Assembly (NCBI GenBank): GCA_949127705.1 | Contig: CASBQJ010000195.1 | Coordinates: forward strand, 1-7,710 | Direction of reading: 5' to 3' | Source: Synechococcales cyanobacterium PMM_0085 | GTDB taxonomy: Bacteria; Cyanobacteriota; Cyanobacteriia; Elainellales; Elainellaceae | DNA: 7,710 nucleotides | Part shown: piece after piece, positions 1-5,389 of the stretch | How positions within the stretch are numbered: position 1 is the first letter of the stretch | How the letters are laid out: every line of letters starts with the position of its first letter | Translations under genes and position numbers: made by a program | Notes under the pieces: generated by a model | Told to the model about the DNA's origin: nothing | What the model saw: only the letters and a program-made list of their open reading frames with translations | Database searches by the model: none

Positions 1-239
1 AAGGGCTAGACAAAATTTTTGAAGCGGCAGGGTTTGAATGGCGCAATGCCGGGTGCTCGATGTGTTTGGCGATGAACCCTGACAAGTTGGTCGGGCGGCA
101 AATCAGCGCCTCGTCTTCTAACCGCAACTTCAAAGGACGGCAGGGGTCTTCATCAGGGCGGACGCTGCTGATGAGTCCGGCGATGGTGGCGGCGGCGGCT
201 GTAACGGGACAGGTGAGCGACGTGCGCGAGTGGCTGTAG
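1..239 (+). CDS. leuC: 3-isopropylmalate dehydratase large subunit, C-terminal 78 residues (partial)
   Basis: This is the 3' end of LeuC, which with LeuD isomerises 2-isopropylmalate to 3-isopropylmalate in cytoplasmic leucine biosynthesis. The gene starts before the window; the reading frame here begins at base 3 and stops at TAG 237-239. The visible tail carries GCSMC, whose two cysteines (C18 and C21 of the visible part) are expected ligands of the [4Fe-4S] cluster. It is followed by MNPDKL, then SNRNFKGRQG, GRTLLMSPAMVAAAA and the terminal VREWL, all in the order seen at the end of bacterial LeuC. The third cluster cysteine would lie upstream, outside the window. The stop is 4 bases before the SDR start, so the two are very likely co-transcribed. 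The family call is secure. Confidence 0.95.
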   Translation, partial: GLDKIFEAAGFEWRNAGCSMCLAMNPDKLVGRQISASSSNRNFKGRQGSSSGRTLLMSPAMVAAAAVTGQVSDVREWL

Positions 240-243
240 AGCC

Positions 244-1077
244 ATGACCACCATGCCTAAAACTGTGCTAATTACAGGAGCCTCAACGGGCATTGGACGA
301 GCGGCGGCAGTGCTATTTCACCAAAATGGGTGGAATGTGGCAGCGACCATGCGATCGCCCGAAAAATCTGACTTGGTGCCAACCGATCGCCTGATTTGCC
401 CTGCGCTAGATGTGACCGAGGCAGTTTCAATTGAGGGGGCGATCGCCACCACTTTAGAGCAGTTTCAGCACATTGATGTAGTCGTCAACAATGCGGGCTA
501 TGCCCTAATTGGCCCATTTGAAGCCTGTACCCCTGAGCAAATTGAGCAACAGTTTGCCACCAATGTGTTTGGCCTCATGAACGTCACACGGGCACTCCTG
601 CCCCATTTTCGGCAGCAGCAGGCGGGAATTGTGATCAACGTCGCCTCCATTGGTGGACAGCTAGCGCTGCCGCTTTACAGCCCGTATCACGCGACGAAGT
701 GGGCAGTAGAGGGCTTTTCGGACTCGCTGGCCTATGAGCTGGAACCGTTCAACATTCGCGTCAAGATTGTCGAGCCGGGGCCGATCAAGACCGACTTTTA
801 TACGCGGTCAATGGCGATCGCCCACCGTCCTGGCCTAGATGTCTACGATGCCCTGGTCGCCGCCGCCCTACCCAAGCTCAACCAGTCTGAGCAAACAGGT
901 TCCCCGCCCGAGGTCACAGCGCAGGTGATCTACCGGGCGGCTACCGATGGCCGCGATCGCCTCCGCTACCCCGCAGGCGGCAATGCCAGCTTCTTGCTGC
1001 TGCTGCGTAAACTACTGCCCGATAGTCTATTGCGCCGCGTGATTCGCCAATCGATCATCGGTCGCGGTACTCCCTAA
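244..1077 (+). CDS. Classical short-chain dehydrogenase/reductase (SDR), substrate unknown
   Basis: This is a 277-aa NAD(P)-dependent oxidoreductase of the classical SDR family, with a Rossmann fold. Visible motifs are the cofactor loop TGASTGIG (residues 11-18), DVT (56-58), NNAG (82-85), the catalytic Ser near 135 in NVASIGG, the active-site Y148-x-x-x-K152 in YHATK, and PGPIKT (178-183). A basic residue after the second strand (MRS, about 36-38) hints at NADP(H), but this is weak. No signal peptide or membrane segment is seen, so it should be cytoplasmic. The ATG at 244 is 4 bases after the leuC stop. A second ATG at 253 is an alternative start, and neither has a good Shine-Dalgarno. It lies between leuC and leuD, but no leucine-pathway step needs an SDR, so the substrate cannot be assigned. 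Confidence 0.93.
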   Translation: MTTMPKTVLITGASTGIGRAAAVLFHQNGWNVAATMRSPEKSDLVPTDRLICPALDVTEAVSIEGAIATTLEQFQHIDVVVNNAGYALIGPFEACTPEQIEQQFATNVFGLMNVTRALLPHFRQQQAGIVINVASIGGQLALPLYSPYHATKWAVEGFSDSLAYELEPFNIRVKIVEPGPIKTDFYTRSMAIAHRPGLDVYDALVAAALPKLNQSEQTGSPPEVTAQVIYRAATDGRDRLRYPAGGNASFLLLLRKLLPDSLLRRVIRQSIIGRGTP

Positions 1078-1080
1078 AAG

Positions 1081-1128
1081 ATCCCAGAAACTATCCCAGA
1101 AACTATACCAGACCCTATCCCAGACCCT
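1081..1128. repeat. 12-bp tandem array, 4 copies, in the leuD leader
   Basis: Four head-to-tail 12-bp units fill the gap between the SDR stop and leuD: ATCCCAGAAACT twice exactly, then ATACCAGACCCT and ATCCCAGACCCT. A degenerate remnant begins ATCCAAG at 1129. The phrase GAAACTATCCC recurs at 1143-1153, directly in front of the leuD ATG, so repeat-derived sequence forms the leuD translation-start region. No hairpin is obvious in the array. Confidence 0.9.
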
Positions 1129-1140
1129 ATCCAAGCATTG

Positions 1141-1144
1141 AGGA
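1141..1144 (+). promoter_or_regulatory. Shine-Dalgarno of leuD
   Basis: AGGA lies 9 bases before the leuD ATG at 1154. It is one of the few clear ribosome-binding sites in the window and fixes the leuD start, which also matches the usual LeuD N-terminus. Confidence 0.65.
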
Positions 1145-1153
1145 AACTATCCC

Positions 1154-1756
1154 ATGAGCCAAGTTAAGTCGGTGGCGGGTCACGGCATTCCCCTAGTGGG
1201 CAACGATATCGATACTGATCGGATTATTCCTGCCCGGTTTCTGAAGTGCGTCACCTTCGATGGTCTCGGTGCAAACGCCTTTGCCGACGATCGCAGCCAA
1301 ACCAACGGCCAGCATCCGTTTGACCAACCCCAATACCAAGGCGCAACTATCCTAGTGGTCAACCGCAACTTTGGCTGCGGCTCGTCGCGCGAACATGCCC
1401 CGCAGGCGATCGCCAAATGGGGAATTCAAGCTCTAATTGGCGAAAGCTTTGCCGAAATTTTCTTTGGTAACTGCGTGGCCATGGGCATTCCCTGTGTCAC
1501 CGCCAGCGAAGCCGACGTCAAGCAATTGCAGGCTGCCATTACTGCCAGCCCCCAAGCCACCGTAGACATAAACCTGGACGCGATGACTGCTAGCTGCGGC
1601 GACATGTCCGCCCCAGTGCAGATGGCAGAAGGTTCGCGCAATATGTTTACCTCTGGCACTTGGGATGCCACCGGGCAATTAGTCGCGCAAATTGCCCAAA
1701 TTAGAGCCACAGCAGCAAACTTGCCCTATGTCACCTGGGGACAGGCCGTCCGCTAG
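1154..1756 (+). CDS. leuD: 3-isopropylmalate dehydratase small subunit
   Basis: This is the full-length LeuD (200 aa, the normal size), the swivelling-domain partner of LeuC in isopropylmalate isomerase. Diagnostic segments are NDIDTDRIIPARFLK (17-31), the substrate-binding loop NFGCGSSREHAP (72-83), and GESFAEIFFGN (96-106), which contains the conserved FxxIFxxN pattern. The C-terminal third is more variable, as is usual in the family. The protein should be soluble and cytoplasmic. The ATG at 1154 has an AGGA Shine-Dalgarno 9 bases upstream. The gene is 76 bases after the SDR stop and separated from it by a 12-bp tandem array, and it is followed by a long palindrome at 1758. It is probably transcribed from the leuC promoter outside the window, although an internal promoter cannot be excluded. 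Several antisense open frames lie over it but are shadows of this gene. Confidence 0.97.
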   Translation: MSQVKSVAGHGIPLVGNDIDTDRIIPARFLKCVTFDGLGANAFADDRSQTNGQHPFDQPQYQGATILVVNRNFGCGSSREHAPQAIAKWGIQALIGESFAEIFFGNCVAMGIPCVTASEADVKQLQAAITASPQATVDINLDAMTASCGDMSAPVQMAEGSRNMFTSGTWDATGQLVAQIAQIRATAANLPYVTWGQAVR

Positions 1757-1757
1757 G

Positions 1758-1802
1758 ACAACGTAACGCAGGGTGGGCATTGCTCATCCTGCGTTACGTT
1801 GT
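1758..1802 (+). repeat. Palindromic element between convergent leuD and tatC
   Basis: The 15-base arm ACAACGTAACGCAGG (1758-1772) is perfectly complementary to 1788-1802. The pairing continues inward through 1773-1778 and 1782-1787 with two G:U pairs, giving about 21 bp around a 3-base loop (ATT). The wobble pairs work only in the plus-strand transcript; in the opposite transcript they become mismatches. There is no T-tract on either side, so it is not a classical intrinsic terminator, though it may protect the leuD mRNA 3' end. The core GGTGGGCATTG resembles a palindromic interspersed repeat that I recall from many cyanobacterial genomes; this likeness is from memory. Confidence 0.8.
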
Positions 1803-1823
1803 AAAAGCAAAAGGCAGTCGTTG

Positions 1824-2654
1824 CTAACGCCCCAACACCTTCACCACCGCCGCGCCGCCAAAGTAAAGCCCTAGCACTGCCCCAGCCAGCAAGCTTTGGG
1901 TCACCGGGTCTGTAGACGGCGTTAGCACGGCTCCCAGCACCGCCCCGCCCAACACTACGTAGCGCCAGCTTGCCAGCATTTGCTTCGACGACACTAGCCC
2001 CAACACGCCCAACAAAATCTGAATCACGGGAATTTGGAACGCCAGCCCCGTACTAAACAGCAGCAGCAGCACAAACTCAAAATAGCGATCGATTGACCAC
2101 AGCTGCTCTACTACATCCGCGCCGTAGTTGATAAAAAAGTTGAGTGCCGCTGGAATCAGAGCCGCATAGGCAAACACCAAGCCACCGGCAAATAAGACCG
2201 TAGATCCCATCACAATCGGTGCTACAATCCGCCGCTCTTTGCGAGTGAGACCGGGCAGCACAAACTGAATGATTTGGTATAGCACAAACGGACTAGCCAG
2301 CAGCAGCCCACTATAGGCGGCAACCTTAATCGACACAAAAAAGTATTCACCCGGTGCTAGCTGTAGAAATTTGACCCCTTGAGCGGGAACCTCTAGGAGT
2401 CGCACAATTGGATTGACAAAGAAAAAGCAGCCGACAATGCCCACGACAACAGCAATTAATGCGTAGAAAATGCGCGTTCGCAGTTCTTCTAAATGGTCGA
2501 ACAGCGACATTTCTACGTCTAAATCGGGCGCTTGCTCATCGTCAATCGAGTTGACAACGGGAGATGTGCCGTTTGAGCTATTTTTTGAGCTATCTATAGC
2601 AGTGCCAGTCAGGCTTTCCTGAGCAGCGGTTGGGGTGTCTGTTGGAGCAGTCAT
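1824..2654 (-). CDS. tatC: Sec-independent protein translocase TatC
   Basis: TatC is the polytopic core of the twin-arginine translocase; it binds RR signal peptides and, with TatA/B, exports folded proteins across the thylakoid and plasma membranes. This protein has 276 aa. The TatC domain starts near residue 49 with MSLFDHLEELRTRI. Further conserved parts are PGEYFF (101-106), LPGLTRKERRIV (133-144, with the acidic E140 of the signal-peptide site) and LTPSTDPVTQ (244-253). Six hydrophobic segments are visible, at about 64-84, 107-131, 148-172, 190-212, 207-222 and 232-272 as clusters. Residues 1-48 are a hydrophilic Ser/Thr/Asp/Glu-rich extension. Starting at M49 (ATG at 2510) would give a domain-only protein, but an acidic leader is usual in cyanobacterial TatC, so I keep 2654. 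No clear Shine-Dalgarno is seen. Confidence 0.96.
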   Translation of the reverse strand: MTAPTDTPTAAQESLTGTAIDSSKNSSNGTSPVVNSIDDEQAPDLDVEMSLFDHLEELRTRIFYALIAVVVGIVGCFFFVNPIVRLLEVPAQGVKFLQLAPGEYFFVSIKVAAYSGLLLASPFVLYQIIQFVLPGLTRKERRIVAPIVMGSTVLFAGGLVFAYAALIPAALNFFINYGADVVEQLWSIDRYFEFVLLLLFSTGLAFQIPVIQILLGVLGLVSSKQMLASWRYVVLGGAVLGAVLTPSTDPVTQSLLAGAVLGLYFGGAAVVKVLGR

Positions 2655-2951
2655 GGCAAACAGTCGAGCTACAGGATTGCAGACACTAATAGCCTAGCGT
2701 TTTCTGGGCGGGGTAAGCGGATAGTCGCCATTAAATCTAAGATCTAGCGGGTCTAAATTCTTCAGCTAGCGTCGAGGGCGATCGCCTCGCTCTTCGACGC
2801 CATCACGCGGGGCAAAACTAGGGCAGGCTTCATATTCTGCAACAAAAACCGGGCAAACAGTTACGCTTCATTGCGAATCGCCAATCAGCTTGAAGCCTCG
2901 TGATAGGGTCGATGGAGTTGGTTGAAGAGCTAGTTTGAAACGCTGCGTGTA
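2655..2951. other. Divergent non-coding region between tatC and the 71-aa gene
   Basis: These 297 bases have no convincing gene on either strand. They hold a possible minus-strand tatC promoter (2730-2757), one HIP1 octamer (2778-2785) and a stem GCGTCGA / TCGACGC (2769-2775 with 2794-2800) enclosing that HIP1 site. Nothing recognisable as a riboswitch or operator was found, and no good promoter could be picked for the rightward gene. Confidence 0.6.
2730..2757 (-). promoter_or_regulatory. Possible tatC promoter (sigma-70 type)
   Basis: On the minus strand a TTTAGA box (2757-2752, 4 of 6 consensus bases) is followed after 16 bases by TTTAAT (2735-2730, 5 of 6). Transcription would start near 2723, leaving a leader of about 70 bases before the tatC ATG. 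The call is pattern matching only. Confidence 0.3.
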
Positions 2952-3167
2952 ATGAGAGAAAACACTTTGACTACATCTTTTGGGCAACCTGCCAATTCGG
3001 TACTGAGAGAAGACTTCAGTGAGTATGTCGCCCATTTACAACTTCATATGGCGCTTCATGCCCGCAAGTTAGTGCCAACGCTCACCAAGACGGCCGATAG
3101 CCGAGAGCAATTGTTGCATCAAACCCAAGCAAATTTTGAAAAATACGTCTCTCGTCAGGTTATGTAG
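2952..3167 (+). CDS. Unrecognised 71-aa protein with its own terminator
   Basis: I do not recognise this protein. The first 17 residues are polar and Thr/Ser/Asn-rich. The rest (about 18-71) looks mostly helical, with several His, Gln and Leu (for example HLQLHMALHARKL) and a charged tail ending EKYVSRQVM. There is no signal peptide, membrane segment or cysteine. The ATG at 2952 is the only sensible start and has no clear Shine-Dalgarno. Reality is supported by position: it fills the space between a divergent intergenic region and a strong intrinsic terminator that begins 18 bases after its stop and points the same way, so it looks like a monocistronic unit. NblA-like and other known small phycobilisome or photosystem proteins were considered but the motifs do not match. 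Confidence 0.6.
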   Translation: MRENTLTTSFGQPANSVLREDFSEYVAHLQLHMALHARKLVPTLTKTADSREQLLHQTQANFEKYVSRQVM

Positions 3168-3185
3168 TCTGTGCTGATTTGTCGC

Positions 3186-3223
3186 AAATGGGGAAGTTCG
3201 GCTGAGCTTCTCCATTTTTTTTT
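3186..3223 (+). terminator. Intrinsic terminator of the 71-aa gene
   Basis: The arm 3186-3199 pairs with 3204-3217 in a 14-bp stem (two G:U pairs) around the 4-base loop GGCT. It runs directly into nine consecutive T (3215-3223). This is the clearest rho-independent terminator in the window and lies 18 bases after the stop of the rightward small gene. Confidence 0.9.
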
Positions 3224-3232
3224 GGATGATTT

Positions 3233-3275
3233 GGAGGCCGAGCCTCCGGTGGGGCGTGGCTAGGCAGAGCCTAGC
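3233..3275. repeat. Two-hairpin palindromic interspersed repeat
   Basis: Two compact hairpins stand side by side. The first is GGAGGC / GCCTCC with loop CGA (3233-3247); the second is GCTAGGC / GCCTAGC with loop AGA (3259-3275). The second is followed by AACGAGG. The arrangement (GGAGG..GAGCCTCC, spacer, AGGCAGAGCCT, AACGAG) matches an interspersed repeat that I recall from many filamentous cyanobacterial genomes; that match is from memory and unsearched. It lies between the terminator of the 71-aa gene and the 3' end of the leftward protease gene, and on the minus strand would form the protease mRNA tail. Confidence 0.7.
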
Positions 3276-3308
3276 AACGAGGCGCTAACGAGGTGCTAAC
3301 GAGGCGCT
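3276..3308. repeat. 11-bp tandem array, 3 copies, over the protease stop codon
   Basis: The units AACGAGGCGCT, AACGAGGTGCT and AACGAGGCGCT follow the two-hairpin repeat without a gap. The protease stop codon (TAG, 3298-3296) and its last residues, APR, are encoded inside the array. The AACGAG phrase is also the expected tail of the palindromic repeat, so the array may have arisen by duplication of that tail. Confidence 0.9.
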
Positions 3309-3892
3309 AATTTCCAGGTGTAGCTAGAAATGAGGTTGGTGACAATGTGCGCCACGATGGGCACCAGCAAATTGCCAGTAGCTAGAACGCTAACGCCCAG
3401 CACTGCCCCAACCACGGTTGCCCAAATAATATAAGGCCACTGCTGTGCGCCACTAAAGTGCAGCACGCCAAAACACAGGCTAGATATGAGCACGCCCCAC
3501 GCATTTAGCCCGATCGCAGGTAGCATCACGCCCCGAAACAGCAGTTCTTCGCTCATCCCCGGCAGTAAACCTAGCCAAATGAGGTCGCTTAGGGTCAAGG
3601 ACGAGAGCACCAGGCTCAGGTAAAGATTGGCACTAGTACGGTAGTCGCCCCACAGTTGGTAGGCCACTGCACTGGCCGCAGAAATTCCTATTCCTAGACC
3701 GGTACCCATGAGTACAGCCGGCAGGGTCAGCGTTACCGGGACTAATTGCACCGTGTCAAACGCTAGCCACAGACGTGCCAAAAGCAGCAGAATTAGCGCT
3801 GTAATACCGATGGCTACCAAAATTTGGACGCGGCTGAGCGGTTCGATTTGAGGCTGGGGTGAGGACGGTTCGGTCACGGTGGAAAATTGCAC
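3296..3892 (-). CDS. CPBP-family intramembrane metalloprotease (CAAX/Abi type)
   Basis: This is a 198-aa polytopic membrane protein of the CPBP/Rce1 family (PF02517 type), intramembrane glutamate metalloproteases; bacterial substrates are mostly unknown. The family signatures are present: SEELLFRG with E115, E116 and R120; FGVLHF with F141 and H145 (FxxxH); and HIVTN with H182 and N186 (HxxxN). Hydrophobic segments lie at about 23-43, 55-80, 88-110, 128-148, 155-175 and 174-190. The start is GTG at 3892; an in-frame TAG lies a few codons upstream, and no later ATG leaves an intact domain. No Shine-Dalgarno is seen. The gene is 62 bases downstream of the DUF3326 gene on the same strand and may be the last gene of that cluster. 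Its C-terminus is encoded within an 11-bp tandem array. Confidence 0.9.
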   Translation of the reverse strand: MQFSTVTEPSSPQPQIEPLSRVQILVAIGITALILLLLARLWLAFDTVQLVPVTLTLPAVLMGTGLGIGISAASAVAYQLWGDYRTSANLYLSLVLSSLTLSDLIWLGLLPGMSEELLFRGVMLPAIGLNAWGVLISSLCFGVLHFSGAQQWPYIIWATVVGAVLGVSVLATGNLLVPIVAHIVTNLISSYTWKLAPR

Positions 3893-3954
3893 GGAGGGCA
3901 GGAACTAGAGCAGGCGGGGAACCCCTAGGGGCGATCGCACAACCCGGTTTAAGG

Positions 3955-5112
3955 CTAGCACTTGCCGTTGGCTTTTCTATTCAAAGTTTTATCAAGTGGT
4001 TGCAGAGCGGGGAGCTGCGGATCCAACGCGGTTGGGTCGATGCCAGCGCGGTGAGCTACGAGCGCACCCAGCGCCTCTAGGTATGAGTTGACGGCGATCG
4101 CCGGCAATCCCAACGAAGCCGCCGTCACCTGCATCCGAGTGGTGTTGCTGCCCACGGTAATTAGCCGCGTCCGGCTCTGGCTCAGACTCAGCACCGCGCT
4201 ACCGCCGCAGGCCGTTGCAGGCACCACCAGCGCATCGACTTGATTAGCCCAGATATCGCCGGGTTGAGCCGGGTTTTGGGTGCCCATCTGGCCAACAGTC
4301 TGGCCAACAGTCTGGTCAACAATCGGGCTAACAATTTGGCTAACAATTTGGGGCGCGCGGCTGAGACCCACCAGCACACAGGGCAAAAATGTATGCCCCA
4401 ACTCTTCTGCGGCTGACTTGGGAGCAAGCAACGGGTCGAGCGGCAGGGGCAACAGCGCTGGAGCATGGGCGCAGGGCACCCGAAACGTCCGAACCACCAG
4501 ATGGCTAATGACGGCTTCAGCTCCGGCTAATGGGTCAACCCCTTGCCCCTGACGATACTGCTGGAGGGCGTCGCTGCCCTCGTCGTCGGGGAACCGAACG
4601 ACGACCGCGATCGCCTCTGCCCCTGCCTGCGTGATCAGCTTGTCCACGGCTCGCAGCAGACTATCGGGATTTTGAATGGTGCCCCAGGTGGCTCCCGATG
4701 CCGCCGTTTGCAGCGTTACCCCTAGCGGCGCATCGGTGACGACATAGTCGCTCAGGCTTAGCCCCAACGTGGCGCGGGTGGCATCGGCGGCCTGTAGATG
4801 ACGCTGCCTCAAGTCGGGTTCAATGCCACAGTCGAGCACCAGCCCCACCCGGTTTTGATGCACCGGACGCAGCCCCCATCGCCCTGCGGCAAACTGATCT
4901 AGGGCATAGCCTTCGACATAGAGCGCGTTGGGCAGCGGCCAGTAGAGCTGCGCCCCATTCAGCACATTGGGGTGGGTAATCAGCCGATCGGCCACCTGGG
5001 CGATCGCCCGTGCCACCGGTAGGGCATCGCCAGCATAGCCGCCGACCGCTGCCCCCACGCCCGTTGGCACAATTAACATGACCGTATAGGGACGCTGGCT
5101 CACGAACTGCAC
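3955..5112 (-). CDS. DUF3326 family protein with an in-frame tetrapeptide repeat
   Basis: This 385-aa protein matches the uncharacterised DUF3326 family as I remember it: VPTGVGAAVGGYAGDALPVA near residues 15-34, LITHPNVLNGAQLYWPLPNA (44-63), FAAGRWGLRPVHQNRVGL (74-91), DYVVTDAPLGV (122-132), HLVVRTFRVPCAHAPAL (204-220), LGHTFLPCVLVGLSRAPQ (238-255) and VVPATACGGSAVLSLSQ (296-312). No catalytic motif of a known enzyme is recognised; the several Gly-rich loops suggest a ligand-binding fold, but that is inference. Residues 256-275 are a five-fold repeat of the type [IT]-V-x-Q, encoded by a 12-bp array, in a place where homologues as I recall have a short link. The start is GTG at 5112, 3 bases after the 63-aa gene; GTG at codon 4 and ATG at codon 12 are alternatives. 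It is soluble and cytoplasmic by appearance. Confidence 0.88.
   Translation of the reverse strand: MQFVSQRPYTVMLIVPTGVGAAVGGYAGDALPVARAIAQVADRLITHPNVLNGAQLYWPLPNALYVEGYALDQFAAGRWGLRPVHQNRVGLVLDCGIEPDLRQRHLQAADATRATLGLSLSDYVVTDAPLGVTLQTAASGATWGTIQNPDSLLRAVDKLITQAGAEAIAVVVRFPDDEGSDALQQYRQGQGVDPLAGAEAVISHLVVRTFRVPCAHAPALLPLPLDPLLAPKSAAEELGHTFLPCVLVGLSRAPQIVSQIVSPIVDQTVGQTVGQMGTQNPAQPGDIWANQVDALVVPATACGGSAVLSLSQSRTRLITVGSNTTRMQVTAASLGLPAIAVNSYLEALGALVAHRAGIDPTALDPQLPALQPLDKTLNRKANGKC
4288..4347. repeat. 12-bp tandem array, 5 copies, inside the DUF3326 gene
   Basis: The units on the plus strand are CTGGCCAACAGT (twice), CTGGTCAACAAT, CGGGCTAACAAT and TTGGCTAACAAT. Because 12 is a multiple of 3, the gene stays open. 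On the coding (minus) strand they give IVSQ, IVSP, IVDQ, TVGQ, TVGQ (residues 256-275). The two identical units at the left end are probably the youngest. Confidence 0.95.
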
Positions 5113-5115
5113 ACG

Positions 5116-5307
5116 CTATGGGGATGAATGATCGTCACCGACTGTGACCACGGCTTCAATGTGGGCAATTTGCCGCACGGGATCAATTTGCGTAATGGCC
5201 CAGCGCAAGGGTTCTCCATGCTGCTGCAAGCGAGTGGCGATCGCGGTTTCCAGCTCTGCCACGGCGGGCAACAGGCCAATTTCTAGTTCAATCAACTGAA
5301 TGAGCAT
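5116..5307 (-). CDS. 63-aa protein between ferredoxin and DUF3326, unknown function
   Basis: I do not have a name for this protein. From the ATG at 5307 it reads LIQLIELEIGLLPAV (2-16), then a helix-like ELETAIATRLQQHG (18-31), and a conserved-looking EPLRWAITQID (32-42) and AHIEAVVTV (48-56): probably a helix followed by a beta hairpin. It is acidic, soluble and lacks Cys and His clusters for metal binding. It lies 82 bases after the ferredoxin stop and ends 3 bases before the DUF3326 start, so translational coupling with DUF3326 is likely. The frame stays open upstream to 5451 through an 11-bp repeat array and into the ferredoxin 3' end; that extension encodes repetitive IAPESPQN peptides and I consider it non-coding. 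There is no Shine-Dalgarno. Confidence 0.72.
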   Translation of the reverse strand: MLIQLIELEIGLLPAVAELETAIATRLQQHGEPLRWAITQIDPVRQIAHIEAVVTVGDDHSSP

Positions 5308-5319
5308 GGGCTGAGTTGG

Positions 5320-5385
5320 CCTGGGGCGATTTTGGGGCGACTCTGGGGCTATTTTGGGGTTATTTTGGGGTGACTCTGGGGCTAT
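5320..5385. repeat. 11-bp tandem array, 6 copies, between ferredoxin and the 63-aa gene
   Basis: There are six 11-bp units with a TGGGG core: CCTGGGGCGAT, TTTGGGGCGAC, TCTGGGGCTAT, TTTGGGGTTAT, TTTGGGGTGAC, TCTGGGGCTAT. Units 1-3 and 4-6 correspond pairwise (for example GAC followed by TCTGGGGCTAT in both), so the array also has a 33-bp higher-order period. It occupies nearly the whole gap between the two genes. The minus-strand transcript would carry six CCCCA runs directly before the 63-aa start. Confidence 0.9.
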
Positions 5386-5389
5386 CGGC

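Noticed and set aside
1180..1710. Antisense open frames of 78-94 codons across leuD
   Set aside because: They lie fully over a well-conserved leuD, have no recognisable motifs, and arise from GC-rich codon bias.
1758..1802. Intrinsic terminator for leuD or tatC
   Set aside because: The stem is strong but neither strand has a T-run after it, so it is listed as a palindromic repeat.
2769..2800. Stem around a HIP1 site as a regulatory hairpin
   Set aside because: The outer stem is only 7 bp with an 18-base loop, and HIP1 is itself palindromic, so chance is a sufficient explanation.
4288..4347. CRISPR array
   Set aside because: The units are 11-12 bp, directly adjacent, without unique spacers; the same holds for the other arrays.
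3859..4725. Plus-strand open frames over the DUF3326 gene and the gap before the protease
   Set aside because: They are antisense to a recognised protein, low in complexity where they cross the 12-bp array, and have no start signals.
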